This document shows positions 17,290 to 26,700 of a DNA stretch of 64,000 nt, piece after piece (the stretch's first letter is position 1; each line of letters begins with the position of its first letter). Origin of the DNA: SB25 sp029560875 (GTDB lineage Bacteria > Bacteroidota > Bacteroidia > Bacteroidales > Tenuifilaceae); the NCBI GenBank assembly GCA_035388225.1, contig DAOOPM010000002.1:145031-209030 (forward strand), written 5' to 3'. The position numbers and the translations under genes are program-made. The notes under the pieces were generated by a model. That model searched no databases. It saw nothing but the letters and a program-made list of their open reading frames with translations, and had not been told where the DNA came from.

Positions 17290-18009
17290 CTACCACTTTG
17301 ATGATGAAAATTTAAAGGGGTAAAATATTGAGTCATCTACGTTGCAATTTACCCTTACATTAAAGTATTCTTCAATCATTTCAACCTTGTTTGGGGCATT
17401 ATAGAATTTGATTTGTGTTGCAACAGCTAAGCCTTGTATTGCATCGTATTTTGAGAACTCTACTTCCCTAAAGGTTGAATCAGTTACCCTACGCATTTTT
17501 AGGAATAAAAGGCTCTTAGCATCCACCCAAAAGCATAGTTTTGTACTATCCCCAACTATCCAAGCAAAATTTCCATTTAAACTTACTTCATTTATGAGGG
17601 TTAAGTCATAACCCATTCGTTTTACTTGTTTGATAGTTTTCTCAGGGTCTTGATTATTAATATCCAATCCAAGAATTATCAAATCGTGTAAACGCTCAAT
17701 CTTCTTTGCTAAAACTCCTTTGTCAAAAACATACAGGGAGTCGTTGCTGAAAATCATACCATTCCCAGAATTCCAATCGGTAAATTTGAGAATTAACCTT
17801 CCGGGCGATTTGTATGCCTCGTGCCAAATATCCTCCGAAATCAATGTGTCATTATTATAGTGGAAAACTTTCTGCGAAAAGCATAGAGTCTGGTAGAAAT
17901 TCTGAGAATGCTTTTGGTGCATCATCTCAATTAGCTCTTTCCCATTTTTTGGCTCTTTGCAGGAATACAGTAATAGGATCGCAAAGCCGAATATCAATAA
18001 ACATCTCAT
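17290..18009 (-). CDS. Lipoprotein, LolA/LolB-like beta-fold, unknown function
   Basis: The 239-residue protein has a signal peptide with lipobox LLYSC (Cys17). After it come alternating beta-strand-like segments (FSQKVFHYNNDTL, GRLILKFTDW, LYVFDKG) and a late segment about 'wvDakSLLflkmrrv', the pattern seen in outer-membrane lipoprotein-sorting-like folds (LolA/LolB, DUF4292-type). I cannot assign a function. It is 10 bases downstream of the S9 peptidase gene and is probably transcribed with it. Confidence 0.7.
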   Translation of the reverse strand: MRCLLIFGFAILLLYSCKEPKNGKELIEMMHQKHSQNFYQTLCFSQKVFHYNNDTLISEDIWHEAYKSPGRLILKFTDWNSGNGMIFSNDSLYVFDKGVLAKKIERLHDLIILGLDINNQDPEKTIKQVKRMGYDLTLINEVSLNGNFAWIVGDSTKLCFWVDAKSLLFLKMRRVTDSTFREVEFSKYDAIQGLAVATQIKFYNAPNKVEMIEEYFNVRVNCNVDDSIFYPFKFSSSKW

Positions 18010-18018
18010 TTTTATAAT

Positions 18019-20418
18019 TTATTTTAGATAAGTACTAAGCCAATTGTCCATTTCCCAAGTGGTGTGGAGTATAGATTGACGAGCTCTGTAACCGTGACTT
18101 TCAAACGGGAGTATTACTAATCGGGCAGTGCCACCATGCCCCTTTATTGCTGCATAAAGTCTTTCGCTTTGCAGAGGGAAGGTTCCGCTATTGTTGTCGT
18201 TTTCACCATGAATAAGTAGGAGTGGTTCGTTAATTTTATCGGCGTTCATAAATGGCGACATTGCATTGTAAACATCTGGCGCCTGCCAGTAGGTTCGCTC
18301 CTCGTTCTGGAAACCAAACGGAGTCAGAGTTCTGTTGTACGCTCCGCTTCGAGCAATTCCTGCTGCAAACAAATCTGAATGAGCCATTAGGTTTGCAGTC
18401 ATAAACGCACCATAGGAATGTCCTCCAATGGCAACTCGCTTGGGGTCGGTAATGCCCATCGACACTAAAGTATCAATAGCCGATTTTGCATTATCAATAA
18501 GTTGCTCAATAAAAGTATCGTTGGCCTCTTTGCCATCTCTGGCAACAATGGGCATCGAAATATTATCAATGACTGCGTATCCGCGAGCCACCCAGAGCAC
18601 AGCACCAAGTCGCGATGGACGAATAAATCGGTATGGTGAGCCTTTTATTTGACCTGCATGGCTAGCATTCACAAACTCTTGGGGGTAAGCCCACATCAAA
18701 GTTGGTAATGATTTATCTCCTTTTTTGTATCCTACAGGCAAGTATAAAGTTCCTGTTAACTGAACACCATCGGAACGTTTATAGCGAACTATTTCCTTTG
18801 TTACATCCTTTAACAATGGGTAAGGATGCTGAAAAAAGGTAAGTTGAGTTGATGTTTTTTTCTTAGGATTTCGAACGAAGTAGTTGGGTTGCTCCGTGGT
18901 TGATTCCTTGGAAGTAACGAAGGTTAAGGTTGCTGCATTGATAAAGTCTACAAAATACTCGTATACCGGCGCTTGCGACTGCCATAGGCGAGTTGACTTT
19001 CCTTTTCCTAGGTTATACTCGTCAAGGAATGGCCTATCGCCCTCAGGCGATGCCCCTGTTCCTGCAAGGTAGAGTCTTTGGTTTGATTTATCGGTTAACA
19101 GCACTCTTCTACCAAAACTATTGGTTGATGATACAAATCGGCCTGGGTCGCTGTAACCATCCTCGTACGACCTATCCCAAAGTATTGTAGGCTTTTCGTT
19201 TAGTTGCGATGGATTTATAATTGCACTAACACTCCTTCGGTTGCTCCACCATCTACCATGCACAATGGCAAAATTGTTCCAACCCCAGTCAATACTAGCA
19301 AAACGGGTATCTAACTCAACAACTTTCAGAGGTGTTCCTCGGAATGGAGCATCTAAACAAAATAACGCATCTCTAGATTTGCTTTCCTTTTTTGGGTCTC
19401 CGTCGTCCTGCGCTTCAACCCAGAATATGGTGGAGGGTTTATCGGCTCGCCAAAAGAAAGAACGTGCACCTTTGCGAACAGCGCTAAACCCTTGGGCAAT
19501 ATCATCGGCCAAAGGTAATTCCGCTAAACGCTTAATGATATTACCATTTGAGTCGAGAATTTGAAAATTAGTAGGAAATAACTCTGCGGGAACCAAGTAT
19601 GAGAAAGGCCGAACCAACTGCTCAGTCAAAATATAGTTTCCGTCGGGCGATGATTCAAAATCACTGTAAATGGCTCTATTGCCCAACGCTGTGACTTCAC
19701 CTTGTAAATCAACCACGGCCAATTGAGAAGTACAGTAGTACTCAAACAACATCTCGTCCGATGGTTTTTTAAGCAAGTCCTGATAGGTACGGGCGCTTGT
19801 TTTTTTCCCTGATGTTTGCTGTACCGATGGACCCAAAGGAAGTTCGCTTTCAGTTGGCTTTCTTAAACCATCAACAGAGGAAACATACAACAAAGTTTTG
19901 CTATCGGGCAACCACTGAAATGCAGGAGATATTAGTGATTCATTCAATTTATCTGCAATTTTATGCACAATACCATCGCCTACGTTAGCTATCCATAGTT
20001 CAATAGTGCTTGCAAGGTATATGCTAAAGGCAATATACTCGCCATTTGGCGACCATCGAAAACTTGTAGCAATTCCATTTGCTGGAATTCCTGTAATGGG
20101 TGTGGTTTTATTCGTTTTGAAATCTACAATTTCAAACTTAGAATACGTTCTAGGATTGCTTGCTCCGTAATTGCTTGGGTTGATTCGAACACCCGCAATC
20201 TTTAATTCGGGCTGGGCTAACTCTGCCAAGTCGGGCATATCAGTAGGATAAGCCAAAAGGTAATAACTTTTATCGGGGCTTACAGAGAATGTTGGCGTTG
20301 CAGGTGCATCCAAAAGTTGGAGAAGTTCCTTGGCCGGGGTTTGATATCGTACAAGTTCTTGGGCATTAACTTGATTAATCAAGAATACTACCGATGATAA
20401 AAGAATTAGTTTTCTCAT
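18019..20418 (-). CDS. S9 family (prolyl oligopeptidase fold) exported peptidase
   Basis: The 799-residue protein has a signal peptide (about 1-19), a long beta-propeller region and a C-terminal alpha/beta-hydrolase domain. The catalytic triad is visible: Ser in GGHSYGAF (about residue 667), Asp in HGENDNNSG, and His in ESHGYRAR near the C-terminus. This domain order and length resemble the glutamyl endopeptidase-like S9D members of Bacteroidota. It probably digests peptides in the periplasm to feed amino-acid catabolism. It is divergent from dapD. Confidence 0.9.
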   Translation of the reverse strand: MRKLILLSSVVFLINQVNAQELVRYQTPAKELLQLLDAPATPTFSVSPDKSYYLLAYPTDMPDLAELAQPELKIAGVRINPSNYGASNPRTYSKFEIVDFKTNKTTPITGIPANGIATSFRWSPNGEYIAFSIYLASTIELWIANVGDGIVHKIADKLNESLISPAFQWLPDSKTLLYVSSVDGLRKPTESELPLGPSVQQTSGKKTSARTYQDLLKKPSDEMLFEYYCTSQLAVVDLQGEVTALGNRAIYSDFESSPDGNYILTEQLVRPFSYLVPAELFPTNFQILDSNGNIIKRLAELPLADDIAQGFSAVRKGARSFFWRADKPSTIFWVEAQDDGDPKKESKSRDALFCLDAPFRGTPLKVVELDTRFASIDWGWNNFAIVHGRWWSNRRSVSAIINPSQLNEKPTILWDRSYEDGYSDPGRFVSSTNSFGRRVLLTDKSNQRLYLAGTGASPEGDRPFLDEYNLGKGKSTRLWQSQAPVYEYFVDFINAATLTFVTSKESTTEQPNYFVRNPKKKTSTQLTFFQHPYPLLKDVTKEIVRYKRSDGVQLTGTLYLPVGYKKGDKSLPTLMWAYPQEFVNASHAGQIKGSPYRFIRPSRLGAVLWVARGYAVIDNISMPIVARDGKEANDTFIEQLIDNAKSAIDTLVSMGITDPKRVAIGGHSYGAFMTANLMAHSDLFAAGIARSGAYNRTLTPFGFQNEERTYWQAPDVYNAMSPFMNADKINEPLLLIHGENDNNSGTFPLQSERLYAAIKGHGGTARLVILPFESHGYRARQSILHTTWEMDNWLSTYLK

Positions 20419-20562
20419 TATGGGTGGTTTTGGTTTGCAGTTTAAGTCTAATGCAATTTTGACAATGAAAAGAGACCTAGGTTTACTTAGTATTCACTGG
20501 ATATTTTTTCAACTCACTGCAATTTAAGCATAATTCAAACTCAAACAAAAACTCAAAATGTG

Positions 20563-20570
20563 TACATTTG
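20563..20570 (+). promoter_or_regulatory. -7 box (TACATTTG) for dapD
   Basis: This is an exact TAnnTTTG ending 20 bases before the ATG at 20591. It lies inside the longer possible reading frame that begins at 20558, which argues for the later start. Confidence 0.6.
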
Positions 20571-20590
20571 TCCACAAACCAATTAGAGCA

Positions 20591-21406
20591 ATGGAATCTA
20601 TTCAAAAAATAGTAGAACAGGTGTGGGAGAACCGAGAATTATTGGTTCAACCGGAGATACGAAAAACTATTGAACGCGTTGTAGAACTTCTTGATAGAGG
20701 CGAAATAAGGGTTGCCGAACCAACCGAGAACGGATGGATAGTTAACGAGTGGGTTAAAAAGGCTGTTATTATGTACTTTCCCATTAAGGAGATGAAAGTT
20801 TTTGAGGCTGGTCCAATGGAGTTTCACGATAAAATTCCTCTAAAATCGAACTACAAGCAACTTGGGATTAGAGTTGTTCCTCATGCAGTTGCGCGTTATG
20901 GAAGTTATCTTGCAAAAGGCGTTATAATGATGCCATCCTATGTTAACATTGGCGCTTATGTGGATGAGGGTACTATGGTAGATACCTGGGCCACGGTGGG
21001 TTCCTGTGCGCAAATTGGTAGAAACGTTCATTTAAGTGGTGGTGTTGGTATTGGAGGCGTTTTGGAACCCGTGCAGGCTGCTCCTGTAATTGTTGAGGAT
21101 GGGTGTTTTATTGGTTCCCGTTGTATTGTAGTGGAGGGGGTTCGGGTTTGTAAAGAGGCTGTTTTAGGTGCAAACGTTGTGCTAACTCAGTCTACAAAAA
21201 TCATTGACGTTTCTGGTTCTGAGCCTATCGAGTATAAGGGCATTGTTCCTGAGCGTTCAGTGGTAATACCGGGTTCCTACACAAAAAAATTCCCTGCAGG
21301 GGAATACCAAGTTTCCTGTGCTTTAATTATTGGCAAGCGTAAGGAATCAACCGACAAAAAAACATCTCTTAATGATGCATTGAGGGATTTTGGTGTTAGT
21401 GTATAA
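20591..21406 (+). CDS. dapD: Tetrahydrodipicolinate N-succinyltransferase
   Basis: DapD uses succinyl-CoA to succinylate tetrahydrodipicolinate in the lysine/diaminopimelate pathway. With the ATG at 20591 it has 271 residues, the usual length, beginning MESIQKIVEQVWENREL. An upstream ATG at 20558 is rejected because the promoter box lies between the two. The left-handed beta-helix hexapeptides are clear in the region GSYLAKGVIMMPSYVNIGAY through VDTWATVGSCAQIG. The gene stands at the head of a glycosyltransferase cluster, but a functional link is not evident. Confidence 0.95.
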   Translation: MESIQKIVEQVWENRELLVQPEIRKTIERVVELLDRGEIRVAEPTENGWIVNEWVKKAVIMYFPIKEMKVFEAGPMEFHDKIPLKSNYKQLGIRVVPHAVARYGSYLAKGVIMMPSYVNIGAYVDEGTMVDTWATVGSCAQIGRNVHLSGGVGIGGVLEPVQAAPVIVEDGCFIGSRCIVVEGVRVCKEAVLGANVVLTQSTKIIDVSGSEPIEYKGIVPERSVVIPGSYTKKFPAGEYQVSCALIIGKRKESTDKKTSLNDALRDFGVSV

Positions 21407-21445
21407 ATAATCTATCGACCATAATTAAGTTAAACCATTCAATGT

Positions 21446-23380
21446 ATGCATAAGATTTCGGCTGTAATTATAACCTTGAATGAAGAAAAGAATATTGAGC
21501 GATGCCTACAATCATTGGTTGGTGTTGCGGATGAAATAGTGATTGTTGACTCCTATTCTGTTGATAGGACCAAGGAAATAGCCCAAAATTATGGGGCTAA
21601 ATTTATACAACATCCATTTGCAGGCTACCGCGATCAAAAAAACTTTGCCGTTCAGCATGCATCTTTCGATTTTGTTCTATCCCTCGACGCAGACGAAGCT
21701 TTATCTGTTGACTTGAAAGCGTCAATTTTAAATGCAAAACAGAATTGGATTTATGATGCATACGAGTTCAATAGGCTAAACTACTGCTGCGGAAGTTGGA
21801 TTAGGCATACGGCATGGTATCCCGATTGTAAGATTCGATTATTCGATAGAAGGAAGGGTGAGTGGAGTGGTGCAAATATCCACGAAACCATTAAGATGGA
21901 AAAAAGTGCAACGGTTGGCTTTCTTAAAGGTGATCTATTACATTGGACTTATACATCCTATGAGCAGTTGGTTGAGATGATGAATAAATACAGCACCTTG
22001 TCTGCCAAGGAGTACTTTAGGGTTGGTAAGAAGGCCAGTTTTGTAAAACTTGTAATTAGTCCGTTTTGGAGATTTATACATTCATACTTTATAAGGGGAG
22101 GTTTTCTCGATGGGTATGCTGGCTTTTTCATTAGTGTATCCATTGCTAAGTTAAACCAGCTGAAATATTTGAAACTGTATCAACTTCATCAGGTTGCCAA
22201 ATCCAAGGTCAGTCTTCAGAATCCGATGCTGGTAACATCCGGAATTCGTTTAGGTTTTGATGCAAAAAGGGCTTTCTATAATAAAAGCGGCCTAGGCAAT
22301 TATAGCCGAAACCTAATTGACTCATTGGTGCTGCTTAATAATTCCAATTCAATTATTCTTTTTACACCAAAAACAAAGAAGAGGATTTTTCTTAAATCAA
22401 ATACAGAGAGCTCAACAAGCATCGTTTCGCCTCAAAGAACTTACCACAGAATACTCCCTTCGCTTTGGCGCAGTAGGCTCATTGTAAGGGATGTCAAAAA
22501 GTTGAAGTTGGATATTTACCATGGATTAAGCCACGAATTACCTTTTGGAATCGAAGAATCTGGTGCAAAAACGGTTGTTACAGTTCACGATTTAATATTT
22601 CTTCGTTACCCAGAGTTCTATGGTAAAATAAACGTTAGTATTTATAAAAAGAAACTTGTATATGCATGCAAAGTGGCCGATAGGATAGTTGCTATTAGCT
22701 CTCAAACCAAGGATGATTTAATCAACTTTTTAAATGTTTCACCATCAAAAATTGATGTTATTTATCAGAGCTGTGATGTGAATTTTCAGAAGAAGTTTTC
22801 CGAAGACGAGTTGATTAGTGTTAGGCAGAAGTACGGATTACCCGAAAAGTATTTTTTATATGTGGGCACTGTTGAGGAGCGTAAAAATCTTTTAAACATT
22901 GTTAAGGCACTTTGCGAAAAACATATTGAATTACCGCTGGTTGTTATAGGGCGGAAAACAAAATACTTTCATAACGACGTAGTTCCGTACATCGAGCAGA
23001 ATAATGTAAAGAACATTGTATTTCCAAGTTTCGTCTCGAACGATGATTTGCCAGCAGTTTATCAGGGCGCATTATGCTTTGTTTATCCTTCAATATTTGA
23101 AGGGTTTGGAATACCAATTTTAGAAGCACTCACATCAGGAGTTCCTGTTATAACAAGTAAAGGGAGTTGTTTTGAGGAGACAGGAGGAAGCCATTCATTG
23201 TATGTAGATCCCAGTAGTCCTGAGCAAATTGGTGATGCTATTATAAGATTAATAGGCGATACAAACTTAAGAGATTTGATGGTGGAGAAAGGCTACGAGC
23301 ACTCTAAGTTGTTTTCACCAGAACGAATTGCCGAAGAATTTATGAGATTATATCAAGATATTTTATCCAAAAACAATTAA
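21446..23380 (+). CDS. Two-domain glycosyltransferase: GT2 (WaaE-like) fused to GT4
   Basis: The 644-residue protein joins two glycosyltransferases. Residues 1 to about 250 form a GT2 of the LPS core WaaE/KdtX type, with ITLNEEKNIERCL, the DSYSVDRT motif and the nucleotide-sugar DxD in LSLDADEAL. Residues about 265-640 form a GT4 with RLGFDAKRAFYNKSGLGNYSR, the LYVGTVEERKN segment and the EGFGIPILEAL signature. The likely role is adding two sugars to a lipopolysaccharide core or another surface glycan at the inner membrane. Most WaaE-like proteins lack a second domain. It is followed 2 bases later by another GT2-type gene. Confidence 0.88.
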   Translation: MHKISAVIITLNEEKNIERCLQSLVGVADEIVIVDSYSVDRTKEIAQNYGAKFIQHPFAGYRDQKNFAVQHASFDFVLSLDADEALSVDLKASILNAKQNWIYDAYEFNRLNYCCGSWIRHTAWYPDCKIRLFDRRKGEWSGANIHETIKMEKSATVGFLKGDLLHWTYTSYEQLVEMMNKYSTLSAKEYFRVGKKASFVKLVISPFWRFIHSYFIRGGFLDGYAGFFISVSIAKLNQLKYLKLYQLHQVAKSKVSLQNPMLVTSGIRLGFDAKRAFYNKSGLGNYSRNLIDSLVLLNNSNSIILFTPKTKKRIFLKSNTESSTSIVSPQRTYHRILPSLWRSRLIVRDVKKLKLDIYHGLSHELPFGIEESGAKTVVTVHDLIFLRYPEFYGKINVSIYKKKLVYACKVADRIVAISSQTKDDLINFLNVSPSKIDVIYQSCDVNFQKKFSEDELISVRQKYGLPEKYFLYVGTVEERKNLLNIVKALCEKHIELPLVVIGRKTKYFHNDVVPYIEQNNVKNIVFPSFVSNDDLPAVYQGALCFVYPSIFEGFGIPILEALTSGVPVITSKGSCFEETGGSHSLYVDPSSPEQIGDAIIRLIGDTNLRDLMVEKGYEHSKLFSPERIAEEFMRLYQDILSKNN

Positions 23381-23382
23381 CT

Positions 23383-24250
23383 ATGAAGGTTTGTGGGTTT
23401 ACCATTGTCCGAAATGCTATAAAATATAGCTACCCTGTTATTGAATCAATCAAATCTATTTTACCATTGTGCGATCAAATGGTTGTTGCTGTTGGAAAAT
23501 CCGATGATGAAACCCTGAACTTGATTAAAAGCATAAATGATGAAAAAATAGTTATTGTTGAGACTGTTTGGGATGATTCTTTGCGAAAAGATGGACTAGT
23601 TCTTTCTGTTGAAACTAATAAGGCCTTAGATGCTATTGTTGGCGAATACGATTGGTGTTTTTACATTCAGGCCGATGAGGTGTTACATGAAAAGTATCAC
23701 CCTGTTATTAAGTCCGAGATGGAGCGTTGGGCTAACGATAAGAATGTAGAAGGGTTACTTTTCAAATATTTACATTTCTGGGGAACATTCGATTATGTTG
23801 GTGTAAGCAGGAAGTGGTATAGGAGAGAAATTCGAATTGTACGTCACGATTCCCGTATAAGGTCCTATAAGGATGCTCAAGGCTTTAGAAAGGACGATCG
23901 AAAGTTGAATGTGAAGTTGATCGATGCATATATATCACTATGGCTGGGTTAGACCACCCGAAGTAATTATGAATAAAATGCGAAATTTTCACACCTATTA
24001 TCACACTGGACAAGATTTAGAGGCAGTGGTAAGCAAAGTTGATGATTTTGACTATTCCAGAATTGATGCCGTAAGAAGTTTTGGCGATACCCATCCTAAA
24101 GTAATGGAGGAATTGGTTAAGAGTTTGAACTGGCACGTAGAACTTGATGAGAGTAAATTCAAATTTAACCTAAAAGACAGCATTTTGTATTGGTTCGAGA
24201 AGAATTTCGGATATAGGCTTTTCGAGTATAAGAACTATAAAATAATATAA
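23383..24250 (+). pseudogene. GT2-type glycosyltransferase interrupted by a frameshift
   Basis: One gene is split into two overlapping frames. Frame one (23383-23952) encodes the nucleotide-sugar domain: FTIVRNAIKYSYPVIES at the start, FYIQADEVLHEKYHP with the DxD-like ADE, and a break after VKLIDAY. Frame two (open from 23924) continues IYHYGWVRPPEVIMNKM and runs to 24250. The break falls in an alternating AT tract (23928-23935). Two more bases there, one more AT unit, restore IDAYIYHYGWVRPP, the expected family sequence. The joined protein would be about 289 residues. It is either a slipped-strand change that switches the gene off or an assembly error. Confidence 0.82.
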
Positions 24251-24284
24251 AGGATACAATTAGCCATTTAAACTGAACGTAACT

Positions 24285-25220
24285 ATGATAACATGGCACT
24301 TAGGAAATAGAGACACATCTGAATCTTTATTTTCTATTATCATACCCACATGGAACAACCTTTCACTGCTAAAACTATGCATTAATAGCATAGAGAAAAA
24401 CTCTACATTCAAGCATCAAATTGTTATACATGTAAATGAAGGTTCCGATGGCACTTTGGAGTGGGTTCGTGAAATGGGATATGATTATACCCATAGTGAG
24501 GAGAATATTGGCATTTGCTGGGCACTAAATGCCTGTAGGGTGTTAGCCAAGACTGACTATTTTTTCTATTTAAATGATGATATGTACTTACTTCCAGAGT
24601 GGGACTTACATCTTTGGAAGGAAATTGAAAGTATAAATCATAAATTCTTCTTTTTATCATCAACCATAATAGAGCCAAAGCAATCGGCGCACAGGGAAAT
24701 ACTTTCTCCCTTTAATTATGGTGACTCTGTTGAAAACTTTGATGAGGCAGCCCTATTGCGGGATTATAAAACTATTCAGGGCTACGATTGGTCTGGAGCA
24801 ACTTGGCCTCCAAATATAGTTCATAGAGATATTTGGGATTTAGTTGGAGGCTACAGCGTTGAGTTTTTCCCAGGCTTATACTCAGACCCTGATTTTTCGA
24901 TGAAACTATACGAAGCAGGTGTGCGTCTATTTAAAGGGGTTGATGCAAGCAGAGCATATCATTTTGGCTCTAAGTCTACCAAGAGAATTAAGATGAACGA
25001 TGGCAGCAAGCAATTCCTTAATAAGTGGGGGATTACTTCGTCAGCCTTTACCAAATTCTTTCTTAGAAGGGGTGAGGCCTACAAAAATCATTCAGAAGAT
25101 TCTTTGGATAAATCTTTCCGCAAAGCATTGTTAAAGGGAAAACTTAAAAGAATTATTTGGCTGATGAAAGGCACTGGAAAGTCTGCCGGAAAATTTTCGT
25201 GGAATAGATTACTTAAATAG
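24285..25220 (+). CDS. Glycosyltransferase family 2
   Basis: The 311-residue protein has the GT2 start FSIIIPTWNNLSLLKLCI, the loop HVNEGSDGTLEWVRE, and the metal/nucleotide motif in YLNDDMYLLPEWD. The WPPNIVHRDIWDLVGGYS segment (about 180-197) is the acceptor-side signature seen in rhamnosyl- and galactosyl-type GT2 enzymes. It probably builds a surface glycan with its neighbours. Substrate and linkage cannot be read from the sequence. Confidence 0.88.
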   Translation: MITWHLGNRDTSESLFSIIIPTWNNLSLLKLCINSIEKNSTFKHQIVIHVNEGSDGTLEWVREMGYDYTHSEENIGICWALNACRVLAKTDYFFYLNDDMYLLPEWDLHLWKEIESINHKFFFLSSTIIEPKQSAHREILSPFNYGDSVENFDEAALLRDYKTIQGYDWSGATWPPNIVHRDIWDLVGGYSVEFFPGLYSDPDFSMKLYEAGVRLFKGVDASRAYHFGSKSTKRIKMNDGSKQFLNKWGITSSAFTKFFLRRGEAYKNHSEDSLDKSFRKALLKGKLKRIIWLMKGTGKSAGKFSWNRLLK

Positions 25221-25221
25221 C

Positions 25222-25770
25222 ATGACAGAACATATTAACGCATCCATAAACGTTCTTAAGTCTGGAGGGATAATTCTTATTCCTTCCGATGTTTGCTGGG
25301 AGGTTGCTTGCGATGCAACGAATGCTGAGGCTTTGGAAAAGTTAAACAAACTGATGAATATTGGTTTAGGTTCTGTTACTGTTTTAGTTGATGTTTCAGG
25401 AAGGATCCCTTCCTATGTTTCGGATGTTCCAGATATTGCTTGGGATTTAATTGACTTATCGGATACGCCACTTAATCTTATTTTGCCTAATGCAAAGAAC
25501 TTGGCAAAGAATGCTGTTAAGGATAATGGTAGTGCTGAATACAGAGTGGTTAATGCCGAATTCTGCCAAAGACTTATTAATCGGTTAGGCAAACCTATAG
25601 CAGCTATTCCTGCATGCAGAAAGCCTTGTAGCATCGACTCAATTGATAGTAAAATTAAGAGCGGTGTAGATTATATTGTTCCAGAGAATTATTTTACTCC
25701 CATTTCAAATAAATTGCCCGGTATCATTGCTATTGGCAAGAATGGAGAAGTAAAAGTTATTCGAGAATAA
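25222..25770 (+). CDS. Divergent YrdC/Sua5-fold protein
   Basis: The 182-residue protein begins one base after the preceding glycosyltransferase. Its frame follows the TsaC/YrdC/Sua5 fold: GGIILIPSDVCWEVACDATN corresponds to the usual GG-ii-YPTDTvyGlgcdA, and PIAAIPACRKPC corresponds to PiastSAN-SG. The key positions differ: PTDT-x-(Y/W)-G is PSDVCWE, the KxR-P segment that binds threonylcarbamate is LMNIGLGSVT, and SxN is PAC. It therefore lacks the usual catalytic residues for threonylcarbamoyl-AMP synthesis. It may have been recruited for another nucleotide-binding role linked to the glycan cluster. Its true function is unknown. Confidence 0.75.
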   Translation: MTEHINASINVLKSGGIILIPSDVCWEVACDATNAEALEKLNKLMNIGLGSVTVLVDVSGRIPSYVSDVPDIAWDLIDLSDTPLNLILPNAKNLAKNAVKDNGSAEYRVVNAEFCQRLINRLGKPIAAIPACRKPCSIDSIDSKIKSGVDYIVPENYFTPISNKLPGIIAIGKNGEVKVIRE

Positions 25771-25776
25771 ACGATA

Positions 25777-25807
25777 AAAGGCGAGAAAAATCTCGCCTTT
25801 AGTTTTT
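25777..25807. terminator. Bidirectional intrinsic terminator
   Basis: A perfect 10-bp stem (25777-25786 with 25791-25800, loop AAAA) is followed by AGTTTTT on the plus strand. It closes the glycosyltransferase operon and is also positioned to stop the converging GIN-domain gene. Confidence 0.9.
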
Positions 25808-25842
25808 CGCATTACTGCGAAATATATAGTTGGATAAAGGTG

Positions 25843-26550
25843 TTACTTGTTACGCTTTATGCTTCCAGAGCCAACAACTTTAGCATCAATTCTTGGGTCG
25901 CCTTTAACCTCAATATCGCCACTTCCAACAACCTTTGCAACAATTTCTTCAGCAGCCCAAACTTTAATATCACCAGAGCCATTTACATGTGCGGTTACGC
26001 TTTTGCAGGGCAGTTGGTAAACATCAATATCGCCAGAGCCATTAATGCTGTATTCAGCTTTGTCCATGGTTTTAGTTCCGCCAATGTTAACATCGCCAGA
26101 ACCATTTGATTTTACTGTTAATGAAGTTGCCTCCAAGGAGCCAATCTTAACATCGCCACTGCCGTTAATTTTAATTACTAAATCCTGAGTGCTTATGGCA
26201 GTTTTTGCAAGCATATCGCCAGATCCGTTTAATGAAAGCACATCAAATCTTGGAGCCCACGCGTTCACAATAATTTTATCATCGCTGCTCGACCAATTGA
26301 ATGTTTTGTCTTTTCTTTTTAATTTGAGCATTCCATCCTCAACAAAAATTTTCAGTTCATCAGCAATGTCCTTTGGGGCAATCAATTCAACCTTGTATTC
26401 TGCCGATTGGTAGAAATTCACATTTGCCGAAATGCTGTTTTCAATTCCAGTAAATCCTGTGGCATCGATTTTAGTTGCATTTTGTGCTCTACTTTCAGTG
26501 AAAAATACTGCTAATAAAGCAACAAGGATTGTAAGAGATAATTTTTTCAT
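25843..26550 (-). CDS. Exported head-GIN domain protein (DUF2807)
   Basis: The 235-residue protein has a signal peptide (cleavage likely after residue 22) and a right-handed beta-helix-like domain made of short repeats built around N-G-S-G-D: NGSGDMLAKT, NGSGDVKIGS, NGSGDVNIGG, NGSGDIDVYQ, NGSGDIKVWA and VGSGDIEVKG. This is the 'putative auto-transporter adhesin head GIN' family, widespread in Bacteroidota. It is likely a periplasmic or surface protein; the function is unknown and the adhesin name is only a family label. It has no obvious partner gene. Confidence 0.9.
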   Translation of the reverse strand: MKKLSLTILVALLAVFFTESRAQNATKIDATGFTGIENSISANVNFYQSAEYKVELIAPKDIADELKIFVEDGMLKLKRKDKTFNWSSSDDKIIVNAWAPRFDVLSLNGSGDMLAKTAISTQDLVIKINGSGDVKIGSLEATSLTVKSNGSGDVNIGGTKTMDKAEYSINGSGDIDVYQLPCKSVTAHVNGSGDIKVWAAEEIVAKVVGSGDIEVKGDPRIDAKVVGSGSIKRNK

Positions 26551-26646
26551 AATGTTTATTTTTAGGTGATAATTTATTCGAATTTTATCTAATGACTGCT
26601 TGCATTTGACTTTTGCTGCATTGAAATGTTAATTTGTTTGTCAACC

Positions 26647-26679
26647 TTGTTTACTAGGTTTGGTTTATTCGTACTTTTG
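26647..26679 (+). promoter_or_regulatory. Promoter for the thioesterase (TTG-N22-TACTTTTG)
   Basis: TACTTTTG at 26672-26679 is an exact -7 box, and TTG at 26647-26649 is 22 bases upstream. The -7 box ends 21 bases before the ATG. Both elements and the spacing fit the Bacteroidota sigma-70 type promoter. Confidence 0.65.
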
Positions 26680-26700
26680 TAGGGTTTAACACCATTAACC

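Noticed and set aside
20558..20590. An earlier ATG for dapD
   Set aside because: The -7 promoter box at 20563-20570 lies after this ATG, and the extra residues do not belong to the DapD family.
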